DNA of 64,000 nt from Marinobacter szutsaonensis. Lineage in GTDB: Bacteria; Pseudomonadota; Gammaproteobacteria; Pseudomonadales; Oleiphilaceae. The translations under genes and the position numbers were made by a program. Position 1 is the first letter of the stretch. Each line of letters starts with the position of its first letter. This document shows, piece by piece, positions 1-9,291 of this stretch. Location: positions 186,001-250,000 of the forward strand of contig NZ_BAAAFC010000002.1 of the NCBI RefSeq assembly GCF_039523335.1, given 5' to 3'. The notes beneath the pieces were generated by a model that ran no database searches, was not told the DNA's origin, and saw nothing but the letters and a program-made list of their open reading frames with translations.

Positions 1-2
1 AT

Positions 3-734
3 CTGCTGGCCTGGATGGCCCGGGGCCTGGCCGAGGGGGTCAAGACCTCCACTGCAGCGCGTCGCCTGTCCGGGGTGCGACGCTTCTACCGTTTCCTGAT
101 GCGGGAGGGGGTGATCGCCGAGGATCCGACCCTGCGGATCGACAGCCCCAGGCTTCCGCGCCGGCTGCCTGACTCTCTGACCGAAGAAGAGGTCGAGGCT
201 CTGCTGTCGGCGCCGGATATTTCCATTCCGCTGGAGCTCCGTGACAAGGCTATGCTCGAGATCCTGTACGGGTGCGGTCTGCGGGTGTCGGAGCTGACCG
301 GATTGCGGGTCGACCAGGTCAATGTCCGTCAGGGCGTGATCCGGATCACCGGCAAGGGCGACAAGGAACGGCTGGTACCCCTGGGAGAAGAGGCGGTGGA
401 CTGGCTGCTCCGGTACATGAGGGAAGGTCGTGCCGAACTGCTCAAGGGCCGGCCCTGTGACGCCCTGTTTCCGGGTAACCGGGCCGCGGCCATGACCCGC
501 CAGACCTTCTGGCACCGGGTCCGTCACTATGCAATCCGGGCCGGTATCCACAAGCACCTGTCGCCCCATACCCTGCGCCATGCCTTTGCCACGCATCTGC
601 TGAACCATGGTGCGGATCTCCGGGTGGTGCAGATGCTGCTGGGGCATTCGGATCTGTCCACGACCCAGATCTACACCCACGTTGCCCGTCAGCGCCTGCA
701 CGCCATGCACCGGGAGCATCATCCCCGGGGCTGA
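3..734 (+). CDS. xerD: Tyrosine site-specific recombinase XerD (5' end cut by window)
   Basis: XerD acts with XerC at the dif site to resolve chromosome dimers during division. The reading frame is open from base 3, so the start lies before the window. About 243 residues are present against roughly 298 in the family, so about 55 N-terminal residues are missing. The catalytic set is visible: Arg in GCGLRVSEL, Lys in GKGDKERLVPL, His/Arg in HTLRHAFATH, His in LLGHSDLSTT and the Tyr nucleophile in IYTHV. The end of the N-terminal core-binding domain (ARRLSGVRRFYRFLMREG) is also present. A stand-alone XerD followed by dsbC and hom is a common gammaproteobacterial order. XerC is the alternative, but this gene context favours XerD. 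Confidence 0.93.
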   Translation: MLAWMARGLAEGVKTSTAARRLSGVRRFYRFLMREGVIAEDPTLRIDSPRLPRRLPDSLTEEEVEALLSAPDISIPLELRDKAMLEILYGCGLRVSELTGLRVDQVNVRQGVIRITGKGDKERLVPLGEEAVDWLLRYMREGRAELLKGRPCDALFPGNRAAAMTRQTFWHRVRHYAIRAGIHKHLSPHTLRHAFATHLLNHGADLRVVQMLLGHSDLSTTQIYTHVARQRLHAMHREHHPRG

Positions 735-858
735 GCCTTGGCGATTACCGGCTATGTGTTATCCTCGCTGAACTTTTGCGCCGGCCCTTTGTCGCAATGA
801 GGGTCAACCCGGTCCGTCCATGCCGTGCGGGCCCAACGCTATCAGACTGGAATCGTTT

Positions 859-1602
859 ATGTTTGTCACCAAGAATATCAAGCCACTGGGGGTTGCGGCC
901 GGGCTGGTCGCGAGTCTGTTCGTTGCAACCGCAGCAGCGGGTGAGGTCGAGGACCGCATTGCTGAGCGCCTGGCCACAGCCGTGCCCGGCCTGAAGGTTT
1001 CTTCTGTTCGCGAATCCGAGGCCGAAGGCCTGTACGAAGTGCAGAGCAACAACGGCGAGACCATCTACACTACTGCGGATGGTCAGTACCTGCTGACCGG
1101 CGATCTGCTCAAGATCACCGATAATGGTATTGCCAATGTGACCGAACAGGGCAGGGCCGGGCAACGCCTGACGGCGATGGAGGAATACGGCTCGGAGGGG
1201 CTGATCACGTTCCCGGCAAGCGGTGAGGAGAAGGCGGTGATCAATGTGTTCACCGACATCGATTGCCCCTATTGCCGCAAGCTGCACGACGAGGTGCCCC
1301 AGCTCAACGATTACGGCATTACCGTCAATTACTATGCCTTCCCGCGCTCGGGTCCTGGCACACCGTCCTTCAAAAAGTACGTTTCAGTGTGGTGCGCCGA
1401 CGATCAGCAGGCTGCCATGGATGCCGCCAAGTCCGGCAAGTCGGTCGAATCTGCCAGCTGTGACAACCCTGTGCTGGAGCAGTATCGCCTTGGTGGCCGT
1501 GTCGGGGTGACCGGCACACCGGCCATTCTGCTGGAAGACGGTAACATGGTGCGGGGCTATGTGCCGGCGGACAACCTGGCCAAGGGTCTCGGCCTCCTGT
1601 AA
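859..1602 (+). CDS. dsbC: Periplasmic disulfide isomerase DsbC
   Basis: DsbC is a periplasmic thiol-disulfide isomerase that corrects wrong disulfide bonds and is kept reduced by DsbD. I chose the ATG at 859 because it opens a signal peptide (MFVTKNIKPLG, then a hydrophobic stretch ending in ATAAAG). An in-frame ATG at 820 would add 13 residues in front of it. The protein is about 247 residues, the family size. It has an N-terminal dimerisation region, then a thioredoxin fold with the active site CPYC at residues 136-139. The second, structural Cys pair (VWCADD ... ASCDNP) and the cis-Pro loop (VTGTPAI) are present. It sits between xerD and hom, as in Pseudomonas, and is followed by an intrinsic terminator. 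Confidence 0.95.
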   Translation: MFVTKNIKPLGVAAGLVASLFVATAAAGEVEDRIAERLATAVPGLKVSSVRESEAEGLYEVQSNNGETIYTTADGQYLLTGDLLKITDNGIANVTEQGRAGQRLTAMEEYGSEGLITFPASGEEKAVINVFTDIDCPYCRKLHDEVPQLNDYGITVNYYAFPRSGPGTPSFKKYVSVWCADDQQAAMDAAKSGKSVESASCDNPVLEQYRLGGRVGVTGTPAILLEDGNMVRGYVPADNLAKGLGLL

Positions 1603-1608
1603 GTTGCC

Positions 1609-1641
1609 GGGCCGGGCATCAGGTCCGGCCCTGTTTTTTTT
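1609..1641 (+). terminator. Intrinsic terminator after dsbC
   Basis: GGGCCGG (1609-1615) pairs with CCGGCCC (1625-1631) around a 9-nt loop, and a run of eight T follows at 1634-1641. It begins seven bases after the dsbC stop codon. This separates dsbC from the hom-thrC transcript. Confidence 0.85.
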
Positions 1642-1653
1642 GCATACCACCTG

Positions 1654-1695
1654 ACCGATTCAGGGCTTATTCAGCCGCCCCTGAATCGGTATACT
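1654..1695 (+). promoter_or_regulatory. Promoter/operator candidate upstream of hom
   Basis: A perfect 12-bp inverted repeat, ACCGATTCAGGG (1654-1665) and CCCTGAATCGGT (1679-1690), flanks a 13-nt spacer. Its right arm runs into TATACT (1690-1695), a good -10 hexamer about 52 bases before the hom start. No T-run follows, so it is not an intrinsic terminator. An operator overlapping the promoter is the simplest reading (inference). The -35 region is weak. Confidence 0.45.
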
Positions 1696-1747
1696 ATGCC
1701 ACTTCATTGCAATCCATCAGCACCCCTTCGGGATCAGAGGTGAGAGT

Positions 1748-3049
1748 TTGAAAGACGTCAGTGTCGGAATCTGCGGACTGGGAACCGTTGGCGGCGGTAC
1801 ATTCAATGTTTTGACCCGTAACGCCGCGCTTATCGCGGGTCGTGCCGGTTGCAACATCCGAATTACCCGGGTGGCCAGCCGTCGCAGTCGCGACGACCTG
1901 GCTCTGGGGGATGTACCCTTCACCACTGACATTTTCGACGTCGTGAATGACCCGGCGGTGGATATCGTGGTCGAGTTGATCGGTGGCTATGACACCGCCA
2001 AGGAGCTGGTGCTCGCAGCCATCCGTAACGGCAAGCATGTGGTGACGGCCAACAAGGCCCTGATCGCGGTACATGGCAACGAAATCTTCGAAGCGGCAGA
2101 AAAGGCCGGTGTCGTGGTTGCTTACGAAGCCGGTGTCGCCGGTGGTATTCCGGTGATCAAGGCGGTGCGCGAAGGTATGGCCGCGAACCGGATCGACTGG
2201 ATCGCAGGCATCATCAATGGCACCGGTAACTACATCCTGACCGAAATGCGTGCCGGCCGGGAATTCGGTGAAGTGCTCAAGGAAGCCCAGGACCTGGGTT
2301 ATGCCGAAGCGGATCCGACCTTCGATGTGGAAGGTATCGATGCTGCCCACAAACTGACGATCCTGGCCTCCTCCGGGTTCGGTGTGCCGCTGCAGTTCGA
2401 GAAAGCCTACACCGAGGGGATTTCCTCCATCACCCCGTACGATATTGCCCACGCGGAATTGCTGGGGTACCGGATCAAGCATCTGGGTATCGCCCGTCGC
2501 CGCGATGACGGCATCGAGTTGCGGGTCCATCCCACACTGGTTCCCCGCAGTCACCTGATTGCCCAGGTTGATGGTGTTCTCAATGCTGTTCTGGTGGATG
2601 GCGATGCCGTCGGCCAGACCATGTACTACGGCCCGGGTGCCGGTGATGAGGCAACTGCTTCCGCCGTGATCGCCGATATTGTCGATGTGGCGCGAGCGGT
2701 GTCCATCGAGAGTGCCCTCCGGGTTCCGTACCTCGGCTTTCATCCGGAGGCCATGGAGGATCTGGGTGTCCTGCCGATGGAGGATATCCAGTCCGCCTAT
2801 TACCTGCGCATCCAGGCCTTTGACCATCCGGGCGTGCTGGCCAAGATTGCCTCCATCCTGAGTGAGCATGGCATCAACATCGAGTCCATCATGCAGAAGG
2901 AGTCGGAGTTCAAGGACGGCCGGATTCCGGTGATCATCCTGACCCACACCGTCCAGGAGCGCCAGATGAACCTGGCGATCGAGGAGATGGAAGCGCTGTC
3001 GGATATCGATGGCAAAGTGGTCCGCATCCGCGCCGAAAACTTCAACTGA
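1748..3049 (+). CDS. hom: Homoserine dehydrogenase
   Basis: It reduces aspartate semialdehyde to homoserine, the branch point toward threonine and methionine. The start is a TTG at 1748 preceded by AGAGGTGAG. The 433-residue product has the length of the monofunctional ACT-type enzyme. The N-terminal Rossmann motif GLGTVGGG lies at residues 10-17. The substrate-domain signatures VVTANKALIA, GIINGTGNYIL and YAEADPTFDVEG are all present. The C-terminal ACT domain (about 350-430, starting DHPGVLAKIASIL) normally mediates threonine feedback. thrC follows after 11 bases, so the two form a threonine operon. An inverted repeat over the promoter may regulate it. Confidence 0.96.
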   Translation: MKDVSVGICGLGTVGGGTFNVLTRNAALIAGRAGCNIRITRVASRRSRDDLALGDVPFTTDIFDVVNDPAVDIVVELIGGYDTAKELVLAAIRNGKHVVTANKALIAVHGNEIFEAAEKAGVVVAYEAGVAGGIPVIKAVREGMAANRIDWIAGIINGTGNYILTEMRAGREFGEVLKEAQDLGYAEADPTFDVEGIDAAHKLTILASSGFGVPLQFEKAYTEGISSITPYDIAHAELLGYRIKHLGIARRRDDGIELRVHPTLVPRSHLIAQVDGVLNAVLVDGDAVGQTMYYGPGAGDEATASAVIADIVDVARAVSIESALRVPYLGFHPEAMEDLGVLPMEDIQSAYYLRIQAFDHPGVLAKIASILSEHGINIESIMQKESEFKDGRIPVIILTHTVQERQMNLAIEEMEALSDIDGKVVRIRAENFN

Positions 3050-3060
3050 CAGGTACGAAC

Positions 3061-4461
3061 GTGAGATACATCAGTACACGGGGCGAAGCTCCTGCCCTGG
3101 GCTTTGAAGACGTCCTTCTGACCGGCCTGGCCAGCGATGGCGGCCTCTACGTTCCGGAATCACTTCCGCATTTCAGCCTGGAAGAGATCCGCAGCTGGCG
3201 TGGGCTGTCCTACAGCGAGCTGGCGTTCAACGTCATGCACCCGTTTGTGGACGATGCCATCCCGGCGGATGATTTCCGCAAGATGCTGGACGAAACCTAC
3301 GCCGGTTTTGCCCATCAGGCGGTGGCGCCGCTGGTCCAGCTGGACACCAACGAATGGGTGCTGGAATTGTTCCGGGGGCCGACCCTCGCATTCAAGGATT
3401 TCGCCCTGCAACTGCTGGGCCGCCTGCTGGACTATGTGCTCGAGAAGCGCAACCAGCACGTGGTGATCATGGGGGCGACCTCCGGTGATACCGGTTCAGC
3501 GGCCATTGAGGGCTGCCGCCGTTGCGAGCACGTGGATATCTTCATCCTGCATCCGCACCAGCGGGTTTCCGAGGTGCAGCGCCGGCAGATGACCACGGTG
3601 AAGGGTGACAACATCCACAACATCGCAGTGAAGGGCAATTTCGACGATTGCCAGCGCATGGTGAAGGAGAGTTTCGGCGACCAGTCTTTCCTGGGTGGCA
3701 AGACCCAGCTGGCGGCGGTGAACTCCATCAACTGGGCGCGGATCATGGCCCAGATCGTGTATTACTTCCAGGCGTCTCTGGCCCTGGGTGGCCCGGATCG
3801 CAGCATGGCGTTCTCGGTGCCCACCGGTAATTTCGGCGATATCTTCGCCGGTTACCTGGCGAAGAAGATGGGCCTGCCGATCTCCCAGCTTGTGATTGCC
3901 ACCAACCGCAACGATATCCTGCATCGCTTCATGAGCGGCAACAAGTATGAACAGCACCAGCTGGAACATACCCTTTCGCCGAGCATGGACATCATGGTGT
4001 CCAGCAACTTCGAGCGCCTGCTGTTTGATCTGCATGGCCGCGATGGTGCGGCGGTTAAGGAGCTGCTGGAGAATGCCGCCAAGGGTCCGGTCAGCATTGA
4101 AGACTACCGCTGGCGCCACGCCCGCAAGCTGTTCGACAGCGACGCGGTGGATGACAAGACCACCTGTGACACCATTCGCGAGATCTATGAGCGCAACGAA
4201 TACCTGCTGGATCCGCACACCGCCATCGGTGTCCGTGCCGCACGCACCTGCCGCCGTGATCCCGCGGTGCCGATGATCACCCTCGGTACCGCGCATCCGG
4301 CCAAGTTCCCGGATGCGATTGCCGAATCCGGCCTCAGCGTGAAGCCTGAGCTGCCGGCCCACATGGCTGATCTGTTCGAGCGGGAAGAGCGCTACACGGT
4401 ACTCGACAACGATGTGGCCGGTGTCCAGGCATTCATTGCCCAGCACTGGAAAAACGCCTGA
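3061..4461 (+). CDS. thrC: Threonine synthase
   Basis: This PLP enzyme converts O-phosphohomoserine to threonine, the last step of the pathway. The start is a GTG at 3061 with ACAGG upstream, 11 bases after hom. The 466-residue length fits the long threonine synthase class of Gammaproteobacteria. The N-terminal signature YISTRG, the PLP-lysine segment LAFKDFALQLLGR (Lys112) and the phosphate/PLP loop GATSGDTGSAAIEG are intact, as is SVPTGNFGDIFAGY. recJ begins seven bases after the stop, so hom-thrC-recJ may be one transcript. Confidence 0.97.
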   Translation: MRYISTRGEAPALGFEDVLLTGLASDGGLYVPESLPHFSLEEIRSWRGLSYSELAFNVMHPFVDDAIPADDFRKMLDETYAGFAHQAVAPLVQLDTNEWVLELFRGPTLAFKDFALQLLGRLLDYVLEKRNQHVVIMGATSGDTGSAAIEGCRRCEHVDIFILHPHQRVSEVQRRQMTTVKGDNIHNIAVKGNFDDCQRMVKESFGDQSFLGGKTQLAAVNSINWARIMAQIVYYFQASLALGGPDRSMAFSVPTGNFGDIFAGYLAKKMGLPISQLVIATNRNDILHRFMSGNKYEQHQLEHTLSPSMDIMVSSNFERLLFDLHGRDGAAVKELLENAAKGPVSIEDYRWRHARKLFDSDAVDDKTTCDTIREIYERNEYLLDPHTAIGVRAARTCRRDPAVPMITLGTAHPAKFPDAIAESGLSVKPELPAHMADLFEREERYTVLDNDVAGVQAFIAQHWKNA

Positions 4462-4467
4462 TCCGGT

Positions 4468-6198
4468 ATGACACCGAAAAAGATCCTGCGTCGCCCCCGG
4501 CCGGACAACGTGCCGGCCTGGGGCCAAAACCTGCCTCCCTTGCTGCGCCGCCTCTATGCGGCCCGCGGCGTCACCTCCGATGAGCAACTCAGTTACACCC
4601 TGAAGCATCTGGCATCACCCCTGCAGTTGCGGGGCATCGACCGTGCCGTGGAGCTGCTGGCCGAGGCCATCGACCGGCAGCAGAAGGTGCTGGTACTGGG
4701 GGATTTCGATGCGGATGGCGCCACCAGCACGGCGGTGGCCATGCTCGGTTTGTCCATGTTGGGACTGGGGAATATCGATTTCCGGGTGCCCAGCCGGTTC
4801 GCGGATGGATACGGCCTGACCCCTGGCATCATTGAGCGCCTGAAAGAAGAGGGCGAGTTGCCGGATCTGCTGGTGACCGTCGACAACGGTATCTCCGCTA
4901 TCGAGGGCGTCAGGGTGGCAAGGGATATGGGTATCCGGGTCGTGGTCACCGATCACCACCTGGCCGGCGAGGTGCTGCCGGATGCCGATGCCATCGTCAA
5001 TCCCAATCAGCCGGGCTGTCCGTTTCTGAGCAAGAACGCCGCCGGGGTGGGTGTGATGTTCTATGTGCTCACCGCCCTGCGCAAGCACCTGCGGGAGGTT
5101 GGCAGGCTGCCGCAGCCGGAGCCGAACCTGGGGTGTCTGCTCGATCTGGTGGCCCTCGGCACGGTAGCGGACGTGGTGCCGCTGGATCACAACAATCGCA
5201 TCTTCGTGGAGCAGGGGCTGCGCCGGATCCGGCAGGGTGAGGCAAGGCCGGGCATACTGGCTCTGCTGGAAGTGGCCGGTCGCGACCATGCCCACATCAG
5301 TTCCACCGATCTGGGTTTTGTCGTCGGGCCGCGTCTCAATGCCGCCGGTCGCCTGGACGACATGAGCGTGGGTATTGCCTGTCTGCTGGCGGACAATCCC
5401 GACGAAGCCCGGCGTCTGGCCTGGGAGCTGGACACCTTTAACCGCGAGCGCCGCACCATCGAGCGGGACATGAAGAGCCAGGCCCAGGAATTGCTGGCGT
5501 CCATGTCGCTGGAGATCGAGGGCCTGCCCTGGGGCCTGGCCCTGTTCGATCCGGATTGGCACCAGGGCGTGATCGGCATTCTGGCGGCCCGGATCCGTGA
5601 ACAGACCCACCGGCCCACCATTGCTTTCGCACCCGATGACGATGGTGAGCACATCAAGGGCTCGGCCCGTTCGATTCCGGGCCTGCACATCCGTGATGCC
5701 CTGGCCGTGGTGGACGCCCGCCATCCCGGGCTGCTGAAAAAATACGGGGGCCACGCCATGGCCGCCGGCATGACCCTTGCCAAAGAAGACCTGGATGCCT
5801 TCAGCGACGCGTTCGACAAGGCCGTGCGGGACGCACTCACCCCGGAGGATCTGGAGGCGGCCATTATCACCGATGGCCCGCTGGGTGCCGATGAGCTGAA
5901 CCTGGATACCGCTTACCTGCTGAAGCGGGCCGGTCCCTGGGGGCAGCATTTCCCGGAGCCGGTGTTTGATGGTGAATTCCGCGTGGTAAGCCAGCGCATT
6001 GTCGGGGAAAACCACCTGAAACTGGTGCTGCAACCGGCGGACGGAGGCGGAATCATTGACGGTATTGCCTTCAATACTGGGCCGGAAGTGCCGGATTACA
6101 CCCGCTCGGGGGCAAGACTGGTGTACAAGCCGGATGCCAATACCTTTCGGGGGCGGACGAATCTGCAGTTGTTGGTGGATTACATCGAAGCCTTATAG
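4468..6198 (+). CDS. recJ: Single-stranded-DNA-specific exonuclease RecJ
   Basis: RecJ is a 5'-3' exonuclease on single-stranded DNA used in RecF-pathway recombination, mismatch repair and base excision. At 576 residues it has the family length. The DHH-family motifs are in order: LVLGDFDADGATS (about residues 75-87), VVTDHHLAG and NPNQPGCPF. The DHHA1 motif GGHAMAAGMT lies near residue 425, and an OB-like C-terminal domain follows. Position after thrC and before prfB is typical of Pseudomonas and relatives. The gap after it carries two GGGGTC palindromes, which may act in 3'-end formation. Confidence 0.96.
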   Translation: MTPKKILRRPRPDNVPAWGQNLPPLLRRLYAARGVTSDEQLSYTLKHLASPLQLRGIDRAVELLAEAIDRQQKVLVLGDFDADGATSTAVAMLGLSMLGLGNIDFRVPSRFADGYGLTPGIIERLKEEGELPDLLVTVDNGISAIEGVRVARDMGIRVVVTDHHLAGEVLPDADAIVNPNQPGCPFLSKNAAGVGVMFYVLTALRKHLREVGRLPQPEPNLGCLLDLVALGTVADVVPLDHNNRIFVEQGLRRIRQGEARPGILALLEVAGRDHAHISSTDLGFVVGPRLNAAGRLDDMSVGIACLLADNPDEARRLAWELDTFNRERRTIERDMKSQAQELLASMSLEIEGLPWGLALFDPDWHQGVIGILAARIREQTHRPTIAFAPDDDGEHIKGSARSIPGLHIRDALAVVDARHPGLLKKYGGHAMAAGMTLAKEDLDAFSDAFDKAVRDALTPEDLEAAIITDGPLGADELNLDTAYLLKRAGPWGQHFPEPVFDGEFRVVSQRIVGENHLKLVLQPADGGGIIDGIAFNTGPEVPDYTRSGARLVYKPDANTFRGRTNLQLLVDYIEAL

Positions 6199-6206
6199 GT
6201 GAAAAT

Positions 6207-6236
6207 GGGGTCTGACCCCATGCGGGGTCAGACCCC
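6207..6236. repeat. GGGGTC palindrome, copy A1
   Basis: Arms GGGGTCTGACCCC (6207-6219) and GGGGTCAGACCCC (6224-6236) are exact reverse complements with loop ATGC. Each arm is itself a near-perfect palindrome. The left flank GAAAATGGGGTC (6201-6212) is the exact reverse complement of the right end of copy B1. It lies nine bases after recJ. Confidence 0.9.
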
Positions 6237-6280
6237 GGAGTTTGCGGTTGGAACCGTTGCGTGGGCCTTTCGGTGAAGTT

Positions 6281-6308
6281 GGGGTCTGACCCCGCGGGGT
6301 CAGACCCC
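6281..6308. repeat. GGGGTC palindrome, copy A2
   Basis: The arms are the same as in copy A1, GGGGTCTGACCCC (6281-6293) and GGGGTCAGACCCC (6296-6308), but the loop is only GC. It begins 74 bases after the start of copy A1. Confidence 0.9.
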
Positions 6309-6365
6309 GTCTTCCGGTCAGCCCCTGAGTTTGCGTCGCAATTCCGTGGTACGGCTGATTTAAGC

Positions 6366-6388
6366 GCGGAATTCCGGTAGAATTCCGC
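6366..6388. promoter_or_regulatory. Inverted repeat with -10-like element before prfB
   Basis: GCGGAATTC (6366-6374) and GAATTCCGC (6380-6388) form a perfect 9-bp inverted repeat with a 5-nt spacer. TAGAAT (6378-6383) inside it resembles a -10 hexamer, about 47 bases before the prfB start. It may be the prfB promoter or an operator over it. No clear -35 is visible. Confidence 0.35.
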
Positions 6389-6429
6389 CTCTGTTTTACA
6401 CCCCATTTGCCAAAGCGAGAAAGGGTTTC

Positions 6430-7525
6430 ATGGAAATCAATCCCATAGTGACGAAGATCAAAGAGCTTCGCGAGCGCACTGAAGCGCTGAGGGGGTATCT
6501 TTGACTACGATCAGCGTAGTGAACGTCTGGTCGAAGTAGAGCGGGAACTTGAACAACCCAGCGTCTGGGACGACCCGGAGCGGGCCCAGGGCCTGGGCAA
6601 GGAGCGGTCGGACCTGGAGCTGATCGTCCACACCATCGACAACCTAACCAACGGCCTCAGCGATGCTGAAAGCCTGCTGGAGATGGCAGTCGAGGAAGAC
6701 GACGAAGGCACCGTTGACGAGATCCAGTCTGATCTGGACGCGCTTGACGGTAAGCTGCAGAAGCTGGAATTCCGCCGCATGTTCTCCGGCGAGATGGACG
6801 CCAACAACGCCTACCTGGACATCCAGGCCGGCTCCGGTGGCACCGAAGCCCAGGACTGGGCCAACATGCTGCTGCGCATGTACCTGCGCTGGGCTGAGCG
6901 CCGTGGTTTCAAGGCGGAGATTGTCGAACTGCAGGAAGGGGACGTGGCCGGCATCAAGAGTGCCACGGTTCACATCCAGGGCGACTATGCCTACGGCTGG
7001 CTGCGCACCGAAACCGGCGTGCACCGCCTGGTGCGCAAATCCCCGTTCGATTCCGGTAACCGTCGCCACACCTCGTTCTCTTCCGTGTTTGTCTCGCCGG
7101 AAGTGGATGACAGTTTCGAGATCGAGATCAACCCGGCCGATCTGAGGGTGGACGTTTACCGCGCCTCCGGTGCCGGTGGTCAGCACGTAAACCGGACCGA
7201 GTCCGCCGTGCGACTGACCCACAATCCGACCGGTATCGTGGTGGCCTGTCAGGCTGGCCGAAGCCAGCACCAGAACAAAGACCAGGCCATGAAGCAGCTG
7301 AAGGCCAAGCTCTTCGAGCGTGAGATGCAGCTGCGCAACGCCGAGAAGCAGAAGGCGGAGGATGCCAAGGCCGATATCGGCTGGGGTAGCCAGATCCGCT
7401 CCTATGTCCTCGATGACAGCCGGATCAAGGACCTGCGCACCAAGGTGGAAACCAGCAATACCCAGGCGGTTCTGGACGGCGATATCGACAAGTTCATCGA
7501 AGCCAGTCTGAAGATGGCGCTGTAA
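6430..7525 (+). CDS. prfB: Peptide chain release factor 2, programmed +1 frameshift
   Basis: RF2 recognises UGA and UAA stop codons and releases the peptide. Translation starts at ATG 6430 and reads 24 codons ([20 protein letters not shown], then RGYL) to an in-frame TGA at 6502-6504. Just before it stand the internal Shine-Dalgarno-like AGGGGG (6490-6495) and the slippery CTT before TGAC. A +1 shift then reads GAC TAC GAT from 6503 to the TAA at 7523-7525. The product is 364 residues. The RF2 anticodon-like tripeptide SPF (in RKSPFDSG) and the catalytic GGQ at residues 249-251 are present. The shift is RF2's known autoregulation, not a mutation. lysS follows, as in many bacteria. Confidence 0.97.
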
Positions 7526-7584
7526 CCGGCGCCATTCTCGTCCAACCCGATTAAACCGGACAATCCGAATCCTAGTGAGCCAAC

Positions 7585-9126
7585 ATGACTGAACACACCC
7601 AACACGCCGCACAGCACGAGGACAACAAGCTGATTGCCGAGCGCCGCGCCAAACTGGCCGACATGCGCCGCCACGGCCATCCGTTCCCCAATGACTTCCG
7701 TCGCGATGCCACCGCTGCCGAACTGCAGGAGAAATACGGTGATAGGAGCAAGGAGGAGCTGGAGCAGCTTGATATCAAGGTGGCCATTGCTGGTCGCATG
7801 ATGCTGGACCGCAAGGCATTCAAGGTGGTTCAGGATATGACCGGCCGCATCCAGGTATATGCCACCAAGGATGTCCAGAAGGAAACCAAGCACTGGGATC
7901 TGGGTGACATCATCGGTGTCCGGGGTTCCCTGTCCAAATCCGGCAAGGGTGACCTGTACGTGACCATGGACGAGTACGTGCTGCTGACCAAGTCCCTGCG
8001 GCCACTGCCCGAGAAACACAAAGGCCTGACCGACATGGAGGCCCGCTACCGGCATCGCTATGTGGACCTGATGGTCAACGAGGAGACCCGCAAGACCTTC
8101 CAGATCCGCACGCGGCTGATCAACAGCATGCGCAACTACTTCAATGCCCGTGGTTTCATGGAAGTGGAAACCCCGATGCTGCAGGTGATTCCCGGTGGCG
8201 CCACCGCACGGCCGTTCGTGACCCATCACAATGCCCTGGGCATCGATATGTACATGCGGATTGCGCCGGAGCTGTTCCTCAAGCGGCTTGTGGTGGGCGG
8301 TTTCGAACGGGTCTTCGAGATCAACCGCAACTTCCGTAACGAAGGACTGTCCACCAGGCACAACCCCGAGTTCACCATGGTGGAGTTCTACCAGGCGTAT
8401 GCCGATTACAACGATCTGATGGATCTGACCGAAGACATGCTCCGGCAGATCACCAAAGAAGTACTCGGTACCACCACCGTGGTCAACACCCGGGAGCTGG
8501 CGAACGGCGAGACCGAAACCGTGGAGTACGATTTCGGCATGCCGTTCAAGCGGATGACCGTGGTTGAGGCAATCCTGGAACACAATCCGGACATCCAGGC
8601 CGGTCAGTTGGGCGACGAAGCCAGCGCCCGCCGGGTGGCCGATGGACTGGGTATTCAGCTGAAGGACACCTGGGGCCTCGGCAAGGTGCTGGTGGAGATC
8701 TTCGAGGCAACCGCCGAGCACCTGCTGGTGCAGCCGACGTTCATCACCGACTATCCGAAGGAAGTCTCCCCGCTGGCGCGCTGCAAGGACGATGACCCGT
8801 TCGTCACCGAGCGTTTCGAGTTCTTCGTCGGCGGTCGCGAACTGGCCAACGGCTTCTCGGAGCTCAACGACGCCGAGGATCAGGCCGAGCGTTTCCACGC
8901 CCAGGTGGCGGAAAAGGACGCCGGGGATGACGAGGCGATGTTCTACGACGAAGACTACGTCATGGCGCTGGAGTACGGCTTGCCGCCCACGGCCGGTGAG
9001 GGTATCGGCATCGACCGACTGGCCATGCTGCTGACCGATTCGCCGTCCATCCGCGACGTTATCCTGTTCCCGCACATGCGCCCGGAGCACAAGGTAGAGC
9101 ACCATCAGGCGGAAGACGAGGAATAA
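7585..9126 (+). CDS. lysS: Lysyl-tRNA synthetase, class II
   Basis: It charges tRNA-Lys with lysine. The 513-residue length fits the bacterial class II enzyme. An N-terminal OB-fold anticodon-binding domain (about 60-150) precedes the catalytic core. Motif 1 is near [10 protein letters not shown], motif 2 is [20 protein letters not shown] and motif 3 is [15 protein letters not shown]. It starts 59 bases after prfB and is probably co-transcribed with it. A degenerate GGGGTC palindrome pair follows the stop. Confidence 0.97.
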   Translation: MTEHTQHAAQHEDNKLIAERRAKLADMRRHGHPFPNDFRRDATAAELQEKYGDRSKEELEQLDIKVAIAGRMMLDRKAFKVVQDMTGRIQVYATKDVQKETKHWDLGDIIGVRGSLSKSGKGDLYVTMDEYVLLTKSLRPLPEKHKGLTDMEARYRHRYVDLMVNEETRKTFQIRTRLINSMRNYFNARGFMEVETPMLQVIPGGATARPFVTHHNALGIDMYMRIAPELFLKRLVVGGFERVFEINRNFRNEGLSTRHNPEFTMVEFYQAYADYNDLMDLTEDMLRQITKEVLGTTTVVNTRELANGETETVEYDFGMPFKRMTVVEAILEHNPDIQAGQLGDEASARRVADGLGIQLKDTWGLGKVLVEIFEATAEHLLVQPTFITDYPKEVSPLARCKDDDPFVTERFEFFVGGRELANGFSELNDAEDQAERFHAQVAEKDAGDDEAMFYDEDYVMALEYGLPPTAGEGIGIDRLAMLLTDSPSIRDVILFPHMRPEHKVEHHQAEDEE

Positions 9127-9156
9127 CCGGTCAAACCCGGGGAAGGTCCCGAAGAC

Positions 9157-9186
9157 GGGGTCAGATGAAAGCATTCATCTGACCCC
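9157..9186. repeat. GGGGTC palindrome, copy B1 (TGAA subtype)
   Basis: Arms GGGGTCAGATGAA (9157-9169) and TTCATCTGACCCC (9174-9186) are exact reverse complements with loop AGCA. The right flank GACCCCATTTTC is the exact reverse complement of the left flank of copy A1. It lies about 30 bases after lysS. Confidence 0.9.
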
Positions 9187-9224
9187 ATTTTCAGATCAGG
9201 AGTAACGGGTCAGCCTCGGTCCCG

Positions 9225-9253
9225 GGGGTTGAAGAACGCTTTATTCTGACCCC
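9225..9253. repeat. GGGGTC palindrome, copy B2 (degenerate AGAA subtype)
   Basis: The left arm GGGGTTGAAGAA and right arm TTATTCTGACCCC surround CGCT. One base is missing on the left and there are mismatches, so this is a decayed copy. It begins 68 bases after copy B1. The right flank GACCCCACTTTC is the exact reverse complement of GAAAGTGGGGTC at 63007-63018. Confidence 0.7.
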
Positions 9254-9291
9254 ACTTTCAATCAACCCAGCGATCCCCCCAGGAGTCGGCC

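Noticed and set aside
6502..6504. In-frame TGA in prfB as a sign of a pseudogene
   Set aside because: The surrounding AGGGGG-TAT-CTT-TGA-C is the known programmed frameshift and the rest of the gene is intact.
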